Below, piece by piece: positions 1-7,763 of a stretch of DNA of 64,000 bases. The DNA comes from Ruegeria discodermiae (GTDB lineage: Bacteria; Pseudomonadota; Alphaproteobacteria; Rhodobacterales; Rhodobacteraceae): positions 62,001 through 126,000 of the forward strand of contig NZ_JAVAMO010000015.1 of assembly GCF_030758345.1 (NCBI RefSeq), read 5' to 3'. Made by a program: the position numbers and the translations under genes. Below the pieces are notes generated by a model. It did no database searches. It was not told the origin of the DNA and saw only the letters and a program-made list of their open reading frames with translations. Each line of letters starts with the position of its first letter. Position 1 is the first letter of the stretch.

Positions 1-906
1 CTCGATAGGCGGTTGCTGCGTCTCGCGCAGTGTATAAAACGCCCCCGGCAGGATCACCGCAACTGTCCCCGAGGCCGCCATGGCGCGTGCATCCGCCTCA
101 TTCGCGTATTCCAGATGGTCCGCCGACAGGGCCTTGTATCGCGTCGCCAATTGCGTGCCGCCGAGATGAGACAACTGCTCCGCATGCAGCTTGACCGGCA
201 GTCCAAGCTCTGCCGCGACGCGGAACACCCGTTCGATCTGATCGGTGTCAAAGGCGATATTTTCGCAAAACCCGTCTACCGCATCGACCAGGCCTTCATT
301 CTGTGCGGCGCGCAGCGTCGGGATGCAGACCTCGTCGATATAGGCGTCGCTGCGCCCCTTATATTCAGGCGGCGTGGCGTGGGCGCCCAGAAAGCTGGTT
401 CTGATGGTGACTGGTCGCTGATGTTCCAGCGCGCGGGCGGCGCGCAACATGTTCAACTCGGTCTCGCGATCCAACCCGTAGCCGGATTTGACCTCGATTG
501 TGGTCGCGCCTTCGGCGATCAGCGCATCGAGCCGAGGTAGCGCCTGCGCAATCAACGCATCCAGCGAGGCCCTTCGTGTGTCGCTCACGGTCGAGATGAT
601 ACCACCCCCGGCGCGCGCGACCTCTTCATAGCTGGCCCCGTTCAGGCGCATCTCGAACTCGCGGGCGCGATCGCCGCCAAAAACCAGATGGGTGTGGCAA
701 TCGATCAAGCCGGGCGTAACAAGCCGACCACCGAGTTCGTCGCGAGGCCAAGCGGCATAATCCTCGGGCAGGTCCACCACGGCCCCTGTCCACGCGATCC
801 TGTCCCCCTCTATCGCGATCGCCGCCTCATGGATCAGGCCATAAAGGGCGTCGCCTGCACTCATCGTTGCGGCATGAAGACCGGTCAGGATGCGCTTGTT
901 GATCAC
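1..906 (-). CDS. hutI: Imidazolonepropionase HutI, C-terminus cut by window edge
   Basis: Third enzyme of histidine degradation: it hydrolyses 4-imidazolone-5-propionate to N-formimino-L-glutamate in the cytosol. The minus-strand frame is open from a GTG at 906 to the window edge (302 codons); HutI is usually about 400 aa, so roughly the last 100 residues are outside. The amidohydrolase metal motif [13 protein letters not shown] lies at about residues 67-79 (His71, His73), followed by the HutI-type segment [16 protein letters not shown] and the second His motif [13 protein letters not shown]. The GTG is preceded by AGAGAGA a few bases upstream; no better ATG lies nearby. It is divergent from hutF, with a shared palindromic operator between them. 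The remaining hut genes (hutH, hutU, hutG) probably lie further left. Confidence 0.95.
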   Translation of the reverse strand, partial: MINKRILTGLHAATMSAGDALYGLIHEAAIAIEGDRIAWTGAVVDLPEDYAAWPRDELGGRLVTPGLIDCHTHLVFGGDRAREFEMRLNGASYEEVARAGGGIISTVSDTRRASLDALIAQALPRLDALIAEGATTIEVKSGYGLDRETELNMLRAARALEHQRPVTIRTSFLGAHATPPEYKGRSDAYIDEVCIPTLRAAQNEGLVDAVDGFCENIAFDTDQIERVFRVAAELGLPVKLHAEQLSHLGGTQLATRYKALSADHLEYANEADARAMAASGTVAVILPGAFYTLRETQQPPIE

Positions 907-925
907 GGAATCTCTCTAGGAATGG

Positions 926-954
926 TTGCACGATATAAAGTATGCGGATAAAGT
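926..954 (+). promoter_or_regulatory. Possible sigma70-type promoter for hutF-hutC
   Basis: TTGCAC (926-931) and TAAAGT (949-954) are separated by 17 bases, and the predicted start point falls inside the palindrome at 956-973. The -10 match is only 4 of 6, so this is a plausible but unproven assignment. Confidence 0.35.
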
Positions 955-955
955 T

Positions 956-973
956 ATTATGTCTAGTCATAAT
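956..973. promoter_or_regulatory. Putative HutC operator in the hutI/hutF divergent region
   Basis: The 18-bp sequence ATTATGTCTAGTCATAAT is an inverted repeat that pairs at 16 of 18 positions; only the two Ts flanking the central CTAG break symmetry. Its centre GTCTAGTC is one base off the GT-N-TA-N-AC core known for HutC-subfamily GntR repressors. It sits between divergent hutI and hutF, 12 bases before the hutF ATG, and hutC is encoded in the same cluster, so binding here would control both directions. Confidence 0.6.
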
Positions 974-984
974 TGAGAATCCGA

Positions 985-2349
985 ATGCAGGCAATTTTTG
1001 CTCAACATGCTTTGTTAGGATCTACTTGGCGCCAGCACGTGCGGGTCTGCGTTGAAGACATGCACATCCAAGCGATTGAGGTCCAAACGACACCTCAGCC
1101 CGGTGACGTGCAGGTCGACACGCTGTTGCCCGCGCTGGCGAACCTGCATTCGCACAGCTTCCAACGCGCCATGGCGGGCATGACCGAGACGCGCGCAGCG
1201 GGTCGCGACAGTTTCTGGACCTGGCGCGAAATGATGTACCGCTTCGTTACCCACCTTACGCCCGAAGACTACGAGGCCATCGCAGCGCTTGTCTTTCTGG
1301 AGATGCAAGAGACAGGCTATGCCTCGGTCGGCGAGTTTCACTATGTCCACCACCAGCCCGACGGTACGCCCTATGATGCGGTCAGCGAGTTGAGCCAGCG
1401 CGTCTTTGCCGCCGCCGCGCAAACCGGGATCGGGCTGACGCATCTGCCGGTGCTCTACAGCTACGGGGGCCCACAACGGGCGGAGCTTGGGGCGGGTCAG
1501 AAGCGGTTTGGCAATGATGTTGGGGCCTATCTCGATCTGGTGGCCGAGGCGCGTCAAGCCAGCCGGGCGCTGCCTGCGGACACCCGCGTCGGGATCGCCC
1601 CGCATTCACTGCGGGCGACCTGCCCCGAGGATCTGACAGAACTTCTCGCGGGTCGCGAGACCCGGTCGATCCACATCCACATCGCCGAACAACTCAAAGA
1701 AGTCGAGGATATCAGGCTCTGGCTAGGGGAAACGCCGGTCGCCTGGCTGCTGCAGAATGCGCCCGTGGATGACACATGGTGCCTGATCCATGCCACCCAC
1801 ATGACCGAGGCGGAAACCGTCGATTTGGCGCATTCCGGCGCCGTTGCGGGGCTTTGCCCGATCACCGAGGCCAATCTGGGGGATGGTCCGTTCAACGGCC
1901 CGGCCTATGTGCAGTCCGGCGGGCGGTTCGGCATCGGGTCAGATTCGAATGTCTGCATCTCGCTGACCGAGGAGTTACGGGCGCTGGAGTATTCCCAGCG
2001 CATACGGGACCACAGCCGCAACGTGATGGTGCCGGGTGAAGGCTCGGTCGGTGCGCACCTCTACCTGTCGGCAGCGACAGGCGGGGTGCAGGCGCTGAGC
2101 CGCGACAGTGGCGAGATCAGGATCGGCAAGCTCGCCGATCTGGTCGCCATCGACCGGACCGACCCGGCCTTGCTGGCGCTGAATGACGCACAGCTTCTGG
2201 ATGGGCTGTGTTTTGCCGCAAAAGATCGGGTTGTCACCGACCTCTGGTCCGCGGGACGGCATCAGGTGCGCGCGGGGCGGCATGTCGCCCGTGATGCGAT
2301 CCTGGCCAACTACAAGGCCGCCATAGCGAGGCTGGTCGACGTGATTTGA
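985..2349 (+). CDS. hutF: Formimidoylglutamate deiminase HutF
   Basis: Deaminates N-formimino-L-glutamate to N-formyl-L-glutamate and ammonia, the fourth step of the five-step histidine pathway that then needs the formylglutamate hydrolase HutG. The 454-aa protein is a metal-dependent amidohydrolase: NLHSHSFQRAMAG at about residues 53-65 carries the HxH pair, then SIHIHIAEQ, CLIHATHM and GIGSDSNVCISLTEELR give the remaining metal and substrate residues, all characteristic of HutF. The frame can be extended to a TTG at 973, but the ATG at 985 matches the usual HutF N-terminus and avoids running into the operator. It is followed by hutC after 61 bases, probably in one transcript. Confidence 0.95.
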   Translation: MQAIFAQHALLGSTWRQHVRVCVEDMHIQAIEVQTTPQPGDVQVDTLLPALANLHSHSFQRAMAGMTETRAAGRDSFWTWREMMYRFVTHLTPEDYEAIAALVFLEMQETGYASVGEFHYVHHQPDGTPYDAVSELSQRVFAAAAQTGIGLTHLPVLYSYGGPQRAELGAGQKRFGNDVGAYLDLVAEARQASRALPADTRVGIAPHSLRATCPEDLTELLAGRETRSIHIHIAEQLKEVEDIRLWLGETPVAWLLQNAPVDDTWCLIHATHMTEAETVDLAHSGAVAGLCPITEANLGDGPFNGPAYVQSGGRFGIGSDSNVCISLTEELRALEYSQRIRDHSRNVMVPGEGSVGAHLYLSAATGGVQALSRDSGEIRIGKLADLVAIDRTDPALLALNDAQLLDGLCFAAKDRVVTDLWSAGRHQVRAGRHVARDAILANYKAAIARLVDVI

Positions 2350-2375
2350 CCCGTCAGCCCCTCCCTATCCCTAAA

Positions 2376-2387
2376 ATATGAGCATAT
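2376..2387. promoter_or_regulatory. Short palindrome before hutC
   Basis: ATATGAGCATAT between hutF and hutC is an inverted repeat with a 2-base centre. It shares TATG/CATA half-sites with the palindrome at 956-973 but with different spacing (2 versus 6 bases), so it may be a second repressor site or chance. Confidence 0.25.
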
Positions 2388-2410
2388 CGGAGTTATGATC
2401 GGATGGCAGA

Positions 2411-3112
2411 ATGACGGACCGCAAAACCATCAGTTTTCAAGACGTCCGGGACGAGGTCATGGCCCGTATTCAATCCCGCACCTGGCCGCAGGGCACCGTG
2501 CTGCCGACCGAGATCGAACTGGCGGCTGAGTTTGGCTGTGCACGCGCCACCGTCAACCGAGCCCTGCGCGAGCTGGCCGAGCGCGGCATCGTCGACCGGA
2601 AGCGCAAAAGCGGCACGCGCGTCGCTTTGCGCCCCACCAAACAGGCCAAGCTGGAAATTGCCGTCGTCCGTCAGACCGTCGAAGAGATGAACGCCACCTA
2701 CCGCTATTCTCTGGTCAGCCGAAACCTGATGGCTTGCCCGCCCTGGCTGCAGGCCAAGATCGGGCTGACCAATGCCGGGCAGGTTATGCACCTGTGCTGC
2801 ATGCATTTCGCCGATGACCGACCCTTCCAGTTCGAGGAACGCTGGATCAACGTCCATGCCGTGCCCCATGTTGTCGAGGCAGACTTTCTCACAATGGGTC
2901 CGAATGAATGGCTATTGGCAGAGATTCCGTTTTCGGATGCCGAGGTGTCATTTTCTGCCGTGGCTGCAAGCGCAACGCTAGGCGAGTTCCTTGCCGTGCC
3001 CTCCGGTGCGCCGCTGTTTCAGATGGAGCGGACGACCTGGTTAAGCGCCGAGCCGGTGACATTTGTGCGCATGACCTTTCATCAGGGCTATCAGATGCGC
3101 ACGCGCTACTGA
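2411..3112 (+). CDS. hutC: Histidine utilisation repressor HutC (GntR family)
   Basis: A transcriptional repressor of hut genes, released in other bacteria by urocanate. The 233-aa protein has an N-terminal winged helix of the GntR type (about residues 8-72: PTEIELAAEFGCARATVNRALREL, written here only as the helix-turn-helix region, with the wing at IVDRKRKSGTRV) and a C-terminal UTRA ligand-binding domain (about 90-230) that includes the HutC-like FQFEERWINV and the end FVRMTFHQGYQMRTRY. It is downstream of hutF, and the palindrome at 956-973 is its likely target. Start is the ATG preceded by GGATGG. Confidence 0.93.
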   Translation: MTDRKTISFQDVRDEVMARIQSRTWPQGTVLPTEIELAAEFGCARATVNRALRELAERGIVDRKRKSGTRVALRPTKQAKLEIAVVRQTVEEMNATYRYSLVSRNLMACPPWLQAKIGLTNAGQVMHLCCMHFADDRPFQFEERWINVHAVPHVVEADFLTMGPNEWLLAEIPFSDAEVSFSAVAASATLGEFLAVPSGAPLFQMERTTWLSAEPVTFVRMTFHQGYQMRTRY

Positions 3113-3131
3113 CTCTTCGTCCTTTGAAGAC

Positions 3132-3866
3132 TTACTCCGGCGCGCCGATCACCAATTGGACCGGGTCCAGGCCATCAATCCCGCCCTCGATCCGGTCGCC
3201 CGGCTGTACCGCCCCGACCCCGGCAGGTGTTCCTGTCAGCACCAGATCGCCGGGCCGCAGGTGATAGAAACCGGACAGGTGCTGCACGATTTCAACGGTG
3301 CTCCAGACCATCTCGCCAAGTGTCGCATCCTGTCGCACGTCACCATTTACCGAGAGATGGATTCTGCTGCCCGCCTGTGGCTGCCAGTCTGTCGCCCGGC
3401 GCAAGGGCGCAAAGACCGCAGAATTCTCGACATCCTTGCCGAGGTCCCAGGGCCGTTGTTTCTGCCGCTCGCGGATCTGCAGATCGCGACGGGTCATGTC
3501 GAGCGCGCAGCAATAACCGAAAATGGCCGCCTGAGCGGCTTCGGTATTGCCACGAAACACCTCGGCCCCGATCGCCAGGGTCAGCTCCATCTCGTGGTGA
3601 TAGTCATCGGTGCCGGGTGGATATGGAGCGGTCGTGCCGCTGAGCGTGGCGTTGGCGGGGGATTTGGTGAAGTAGAACGGCGCCTCGCGATCAACGCTAT
3701 TGCCCATTTCAGCGGCATGGGCCTAGTAAATCCGGCCAACACAAAAAATTTGCCCCACGGGATAACCGCGCGAATCGCCCGATACGGGTATTACGGGATT
3801 GGGTTTGGTCTCGAAGAGGTTTTCTATGTCGCTCGGGCTCTGTTGCTCAGCTCGACTCTGGGTCAT
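3132..3866 (-). pseudogene. Fumarylacetoacetate-hydrolase family gene interrupted by in-frame TAG
   Basis: The FAH family includes fumarylpyruvate and acylpyruvate hydrolases. From an ATG at 3866 the minus strand encodes the family N-terminus ending YPVGQIFCVGRIY, then TAG (3725-3723), then in the same frame AHAAEMGNSVDREAPFYFTK and the rest of the domain to a stop at 3132. Intact homologues read VGRNYxxHAxEMG across this point, so a single base change (for example GAG to TAG) explains the stop; no indel is needed. The downstream part could restart at the ATG at 3707 (191 aa), but that product lacks the His and Glu of the HAAEM loop that form the catalytic dyad in FAHD1-type enzymes. Metal ligands remain (HHEMEL, CALDMTRRD). 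It converges on hutC with 19 bases between. Confidence 0.85.
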
Positions 3867-4608
3867 CAGAGTCGCCGGGTCCAGCAGAGAAATTGCTCCA
3901 AACCATCTGTTGCAAGGCGTATTTTTATGCTGCCGGGGCGAAGCATCCGGCCAAAATTCGGATTTCGCGCCATATTTTGCCAACAACCTGCAATTGCGTA
4001 GGCGCAATTCCGCTCATCGTGTGATATGATAGCGTGAATAAGTTTTTTGAACTTGCGAATTAGGTGATTCAGCGTCCAAAGGGGACCTCAAGCTAGCGCT
4101 ATAGGCGCAAATGGGGCAGACATGATCAAGGTTATGGAAGACACGCCGTCGACACGGCTTCCGTCGCAACTGCGATGCGGCGGAGATGTGCGCGTGACTT
4201 CGCTGCAATCGGCCCTAGATACATTGAAGAAGGTCCGGGTATCTGCCGCAACAGGCAGTTGCTCCCGTGCGACGCGCCAGGTCAGTCACCGAGGCGTCGT
4301 GGCCGCAATTCAATTTGGTTACAGCGTCGGTTTTACCGGCGCACCACACCATTGTTCTGCAATTTCTGCAGGCAATTACATCAGAACGCTTCAAGGCGTC
4401 GGGGCATCGGATCTATCCCCCAGATCCCGCCCCATTCGTTTCCGGGATAATATTTCTGTTCCGGGCCACGCCTTGATGCTGCGGCAGGAGATGCCGGGCT
4501 TCTAGCCCGGTAGATTCCGCTGCGGGCCAGACACAGCAGCTACACCCGGTCTGGCCTACCCCGTCGGAGAGAACCCCCCTCCTCTCCGGCGGGGACCCCC
4601 CTAACAAC
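3867..4608. other. 742-bp stretch without a recognisable gene
   Basis: Short overlapping reading frames occur on the plus strand (4122-4505, 4267-4476), but none has a recognisable motif, a good ribosome site or family-like composition. A small hairpin, AATTGCG-TAGG-CGCAATT, is at 3992-4009, and three larger ones crowd 4494-4594. The stretch may hold decayed coding sequence between the broken hydrolase and folC. Confidence 0.6.
4494..4594. repeat. Cluster of three adjacent hairpins downstream of folC
   Basis: Three inverted repeats follow one another: CCGGGCT-TCT-AGCCCGG at 4494-4510; GGCCAGAC (4525-4532) with GTCTGGCC (4549-4556); and CCCCGTCGGAGAG (4559-4571) with CTCTCCGGCGGGG (4582-4594), which pairs at 12 of 13 positions. 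None is followed by a T tract on either strand, so if they terminate folC transcription they are not classical intrinsic terminators. They could also be an intergenic palindromic repeat element. Confidence 0.6.
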
Positions 4609-5883
4609 TCAGCCGTTTTCGCGCAGGATATGACCGGCAAGATAGAGCGAGCCGCAAATCAGAATGCGGGCTTGTGGGTCCGCCCCGGTGATTGTCTGCA
4701 ATGCTGCGGCAACATCCACGGAGGTTGAGGCACACATGCCGACAGAGCGTGCCGCATTGGCGGTGTCGGCTGCAGGCAGCGTGTTGGCCTCGCCCGGGAT
4801 CGACACGGCGGTTAGGCTTTCGGCCTGCGCTGCCAGGGGGCGCAGATAACCGGTGACATCCTTGGTGTTGAGCATGCCGCAGATCATATGCGTAGGCCGT
4901 TTCGGCAACCTTGCGAGCAGGTCTGCCAACGCGCTGCCAGCGGCTGCATTGTGGCCGCCATCAAGCCAAAGCTCGGCCTCGGGCGCACTGTCGATCAGCG
5001 AGCCGGTCCTGAGCCGCTGCATACGCGCGGGCCATTCGGCCTGGGTCACTGCGGCCTCATAAGCGGCATCGCCCAGGTTCAGATGCCGCAGAACCGCCAG
5101 CGCGGCACCGGCATTCTGAATCTGATGCGCGCCCAGCAGGTTCGGCATCGGCAGATCGCGCAGCCCGGTTTCGTCCTGATAGATCAACCGTTCACGTTCT
5201 TCGTAGACGTGCCAGTGCTGACCAAAAGCCAGCAGCGGCGCGCCCAGCCGGGCGGCGGTGGCTTCGATCACCGCCATCGCCTCGTCGGGCTGTGGGCCAA
5301 CAATGACCGGCACGCCGAGTTTGATGATCCCGGCCTTTTCGGCGGCGATCTTGGCGATCGTGTCGCCAAGAAACTGCTCATGATCGATCGAGATCGGTGT
5401 GATCACGCAGAGCGCCGGATGATCGATCACGTTGGTCGCATCCAGCCTGCCACCCAGACCCACCTCAAGCAGTGTGTAGTCCGCCTGAACGCGCGAGAAC
5501 GCCAGCAGCCCGGCAATGGTCGTGATCTCGAAATAGGTGATCGAGGCACCGTCGTTGGCGGCATAACATTCATCCAGTACCGCTGTCAGATCGGCTTCGC
5601 TGATCAGACTACCGGCGAGCCGAATACGCTCGTGAAATCGCGCCAGATGCGGCGAGGTATAGGCATGCGCCCGCAGCCCGGCGCCTTCCAGCCCGGCGCG
5701 GATCATCGCAAGGGTCGAGCCCTTGCCATTGGTACCCGCGATATGGATGACCGGCGGCAAGCTGTCCTGCGGATTGTCCAGCGCGGCAAGCAAATGCCAC
5801 ACCCTGTCCAGTGTCAGGTCGATGATCTTGGGATGCAGCGCCATCATCCGGTCGAGGATGATGTCGGATTGTGCCGCGTTCAT
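4609..5883 (-). CDS. folC: Bifunctional folylpolyglutamate/dihydrofolate synthase FolC
   Basis: Adds L-glutamate to dihydropteroate (making dihydrofolate) and further glutamates to folates, using ATP. The 424-aa protein has the Mur-ligase-type P-loop [11 protein letters not shown] at about residues 47-57, the Omega-loop region [15 protein letters not shown], and the ligase segment [10 protein letters not shown] followed by AEKAGIIK, all typical of FolC. The C-terminal domain carries [11 protein letters not shown]. Its ATG overlaps the accD stop (ATGA, 5880-5883), so the two are co-translated, as is usual in alphaproteobacteria. Confidence 0.96.
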   Translation of the reverse strand: MNAAQSDIILDRMMALHPKIIDLTLDRVWHLLAALDNPQDSLPPVIHIAGTNGKGSTLAMIRAGLEGAGLRAHAYTSPHLARFHERIRLAGSLISEADLTAVLDECYAANDGASITYFEITTIAGLLAFSRVQADYTLLEVGLGGRLDATNVIDHPALCVITPISIDHEQFLGDTIAKIAAEKAGIIKLGVPVIVGPQPDEAMAVIEATAARLGAPLLAFGQHWHVYEERERLIYQDETGLRDLPMPNLLGAHQIQNAGAALAVLRHLNLGDAAYEAAVTQAEWPARMQRLRTGSLIDSAPEAELWLDGGHNAAAGSALADLLARLPKRPTHMICGMLNTKDVTGYLRPLAAQAESLTAVSIPGEANTLPAADTANAARSVGMCASTSVDVAAALQTITGADPQARILICGSLYLAGHILRENG

Positions 5884-6815
5884 TTCTCGGCCGGTGCCTC
5901 TTCAGCAGGGTCTTTGGCGGTTTCGGCCACTGGCTCTGGCGCGGGCAGATCACCGCGTACCGCAGGCGGCTGGTTCATCAGCATCCGGGTGATGGTGATC
6001 AGTTCATCCCGCATCTCGGTCCGCTTCGTCACCCGGTCCAGCATGCCGTGATCCAGTAGGTATTCGGCGCGCTGGAAACCTTCGGGCAGTTTCTCGCGGA
6101 TGGTCTGTTCGATCACGCGCGGCCCGGCGAAACAGATCAGCGCGTTCGGCTCCGAGATGTGGACATCCCCCAGCATCGCATAAGACGCGGTGACACCGCC
6201 GGTGGTCGGGTGGGTCAGAACCACGATATAGGGCAGGCCCGCCTCTTTCAGCATTTCGACCGCGACGGTGGTCCGCGGCATCTGCATCAGCGACAGGATA
6301 CCTTCCTGCATGCGCGCGCCACCGGCGGCGGAAAACAGGATCAGCGGTCGCTTGAGCTTCACCGCTTCTTCGGCAGCAGCGATGATCGCGTTGCCCACAT
6401 ACATGCCCATGGACCCGCCCATGAACGAGAAATCCTGCGCGGTGGCGATGATCGGCGTGCGGCCAATCTCGCCATTGGCCACCAGCATCGCTTCTTTTTC
6501 GCCGGTCGCCTTCTGGGCGGCCTTCATGCGGTCGGGGTATTTCTTCTGATCGCGAAACTGCAGCGGATCGGCCTTGGGCTCGGGCACCGCGACTTCGGTA
6601 AAGACGCCGCCATCGAACAGCGCGTTGAACCGCTCACGCGGGGTGATCGCCATGTGGTGGCCGCAATTGGTGCAAACGTTCAGATTGTCGCTGAGCTCGC
6701 GATGGAACAGCATGGTTCCGCATTCGCTGCATTTATGCCAGAGGTTCTCGGGCATTTCCCGGCGGGAAAAGATGGAGTTTATCCGGGGCCGGACGTAGTT
6801 GGTGATCCAGTTCAT
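5880..6815 (-). CDS. accD: Acetyl-CoA carboxylase carboxyltransferase subunit beta AccD
   Basis: Beta subunit of the carboxyltransferase that makes malonyl-CoA for fatty acid synthesis. The 311-aa protein begins with the conserved [12 protein letters not shown], followed by a four-cysteine zinc ribbon (Cys29, Cys32, Cys48, Cys51 within CSECG and CTNCGHH), then the crotonase-fold core with [23 protein letters not shown] and [16 protein letters not shown], and a variable acidic, Ala/Pro-rich tail typical of Rhodobacterales. It lies between a CPBP protease gene and folC on the same strand. Confidence 0.97.
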   Translation of the reverse strand: MNWITNYVRPRINSIFSRREMPENLWHKCSECGTMLFHRELSDNLNVCTNCGHHMAITPRERFNALFDGGVFTEVAVPEPKADPLQFRDQKKYPDRMKAAQKATGEKEAMLVANGEIGRTPIIATAQDFSFMGGSMGMYVGNAIIAAAEEAVKLKRPLILFSAAGGARMQEGILSLMQMPRTTVAVEMLKEAGLPYIVVLTHPTTGGVTASYAMLGDVHISEPNALICFAGPRVIEQTIREKLPEGFQRAEYLLDHGMLDRVTKRTEMRDELITITRMLMNQPPAVRGDLPAPEPVAETAKDPAEEAPAEK

Positions 6816-6875
6816 TCAGGAACCTCTGGTGGAGCGTGCACGCGCTCAGATAAGACGCCGCGCTCGAAAATGCAA

Positions 6876-7763
6876 TCAGCGTCGCATCGCGATGCGAGCC
6901 ACAAGCCAAGCGCAGACCATCATGATCAGGTCCACAAGCAGCCACAAGCGCAGTGTACCGGTATCGGACATGTCGAACGGCGTCAGATAGAGCGCGAGGC
7001 CGCTGAGCATATCTGGAAAGCCGACGATCAGCAGGGCTACGACATTGTTGGCGAAATGCAGCGCGATTGCGGGCCCCAGCGTTCCCGCGCGCGCGGTGAT
7101 ATCGGCCATCAGCAACCCGAAGAGCCCCGTCAGACCCACGATCAGCAGGGCGTTCTCCCCCGCCTGTTCGGGCGAGTAATGCCCGATTGCGAACAGGATC
7201 GACGGCACCAGCATCCAGACCAGAGGGCTGCGGAAACGTGCCGCGAGCGATTGCTGCAGATAGCCTCGAAACAGGATCTCCTCGGCGCTGACCTGGATCA
7301 GCACCGCCAGCAGCGACAGCGGCAACAGGGCAAGCCAGGACCCAAGCGACAGATTGGGCGTCAGCGGCGCGCCGAAATCATAGGGCGGCAGCAGAAAGAC
7401 CGCCAGCATCAGCAGAAACAGGAGGCGGACCACTTGCCAGAACTGTCGAACCATCTGGCGGTAATCTCCGGTCACGCTTTGCAACCCGCGCCGTTGAAGT
7501 TGGCGCGCTGCCAGCACGACCCCCAGCGTCATGAAGCCGAAACAGCCCAGCAGCAGCAACATTCCGAACTGCGAATCGCCGGTGATGAAGGACAGGGCAA
7601 GCTCTTGTGATCCGGTTGCCGTCAGCATCCGCAGGACGACCGAATACCCCACAAAGAGGGTCACCGTGACGATTACTAGCCCCAGCAGCACACGCCAGAT
7701 GGCCTGCCGGGGACGGCAGGGAGCGACCAGGCGTTCATGCGCGGCGTAGGGTGTATCAGTCAT
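6876..7763 (-). CDS. CPBP-family intramembrane protease homologue
   Basis: The 295-aa integral membrane protein has about seven or eight hydrophobic segments and the CPBP (CAAX-protease/bacteriocin-processing) signature: EEILFRGYLQ at about residues 161-170 with the paired glutamates and Arg, then FAIGHY at about 191-196. Related proteins include prenyl endopeptidases and immunity or regulatory proteases; the substrate here cannot be guessed. The ATG at 7763 overlaps the stop of the upstream ABC-type gene, and an in-frame GTG at 7775 would add four residues. The tight coupling suggests a role with that ABC-type membrane protein, but this is inference. Confidence 0.85.
   Translation of the reverse strand: MTDTPYAAHERLVAPCRPRQAIWRVLLGLVIVTVTLFVGYSVVLRMLTATGSQELALSFITGDSQFGMLLLLGCFGFMTLGVVLAARQLQRRGLQSVTGDYRQMVRQFWQVVRLLFLLMLAVFLLPPYDFGAPLTPNLSLGSWLALLPLSLLAVLIQVSAEEILFRGYLQQSLAARFRSPLVWMLVPSILFAIGHYSPEQAGENALLIVGLTGLFGLLMADITARAGTLGPAIALHFANNVVALLIVGFPDMLSGLALYLTPFDMSDTGTLRLWLLVDLIMMVCAWLVARIAMRR

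Noticed and set aside
973-984. TTG start extending HutF by four residues
   Set aside because: It lies at the edge of the operator and adds residues not usual in HutF; the ATG at 985 is better.
3114-3131. Small hairpin TCTTC-GTCCTTT-GAAGA between hutC and the hydrolase pseudogene
   Set aside because: Only five base pairs and no T tract; too weak to call a terminator.
4267-4476. 69-codon frame with a protein-like stretch ending in FVSGIIFLFRATP
   Set aside because: It looks slightly protein-like and could be a remnant, but I could not match it to any family and it starts at a GTG without a ribosome site.
4122-4505. 127-codon plus-strand open frame in the gene-poor segment
   Set aside because: No motif, no good ribosome site, Cys/Arg/Ser-rich composition typical of a chance frame, and competing frames of similar length overlap it.
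4888-6051. 387-codon plus-strand open frame opposite folC
   Set aside because: Shadow of folC and accD with no recognisable domain.
6159-7610. 483-codon plus-strand open frame opposite accD and the CPBP gene
   Set aside because: His/Gln/Arg-rich shadow of two well-supported minus-strand genes.
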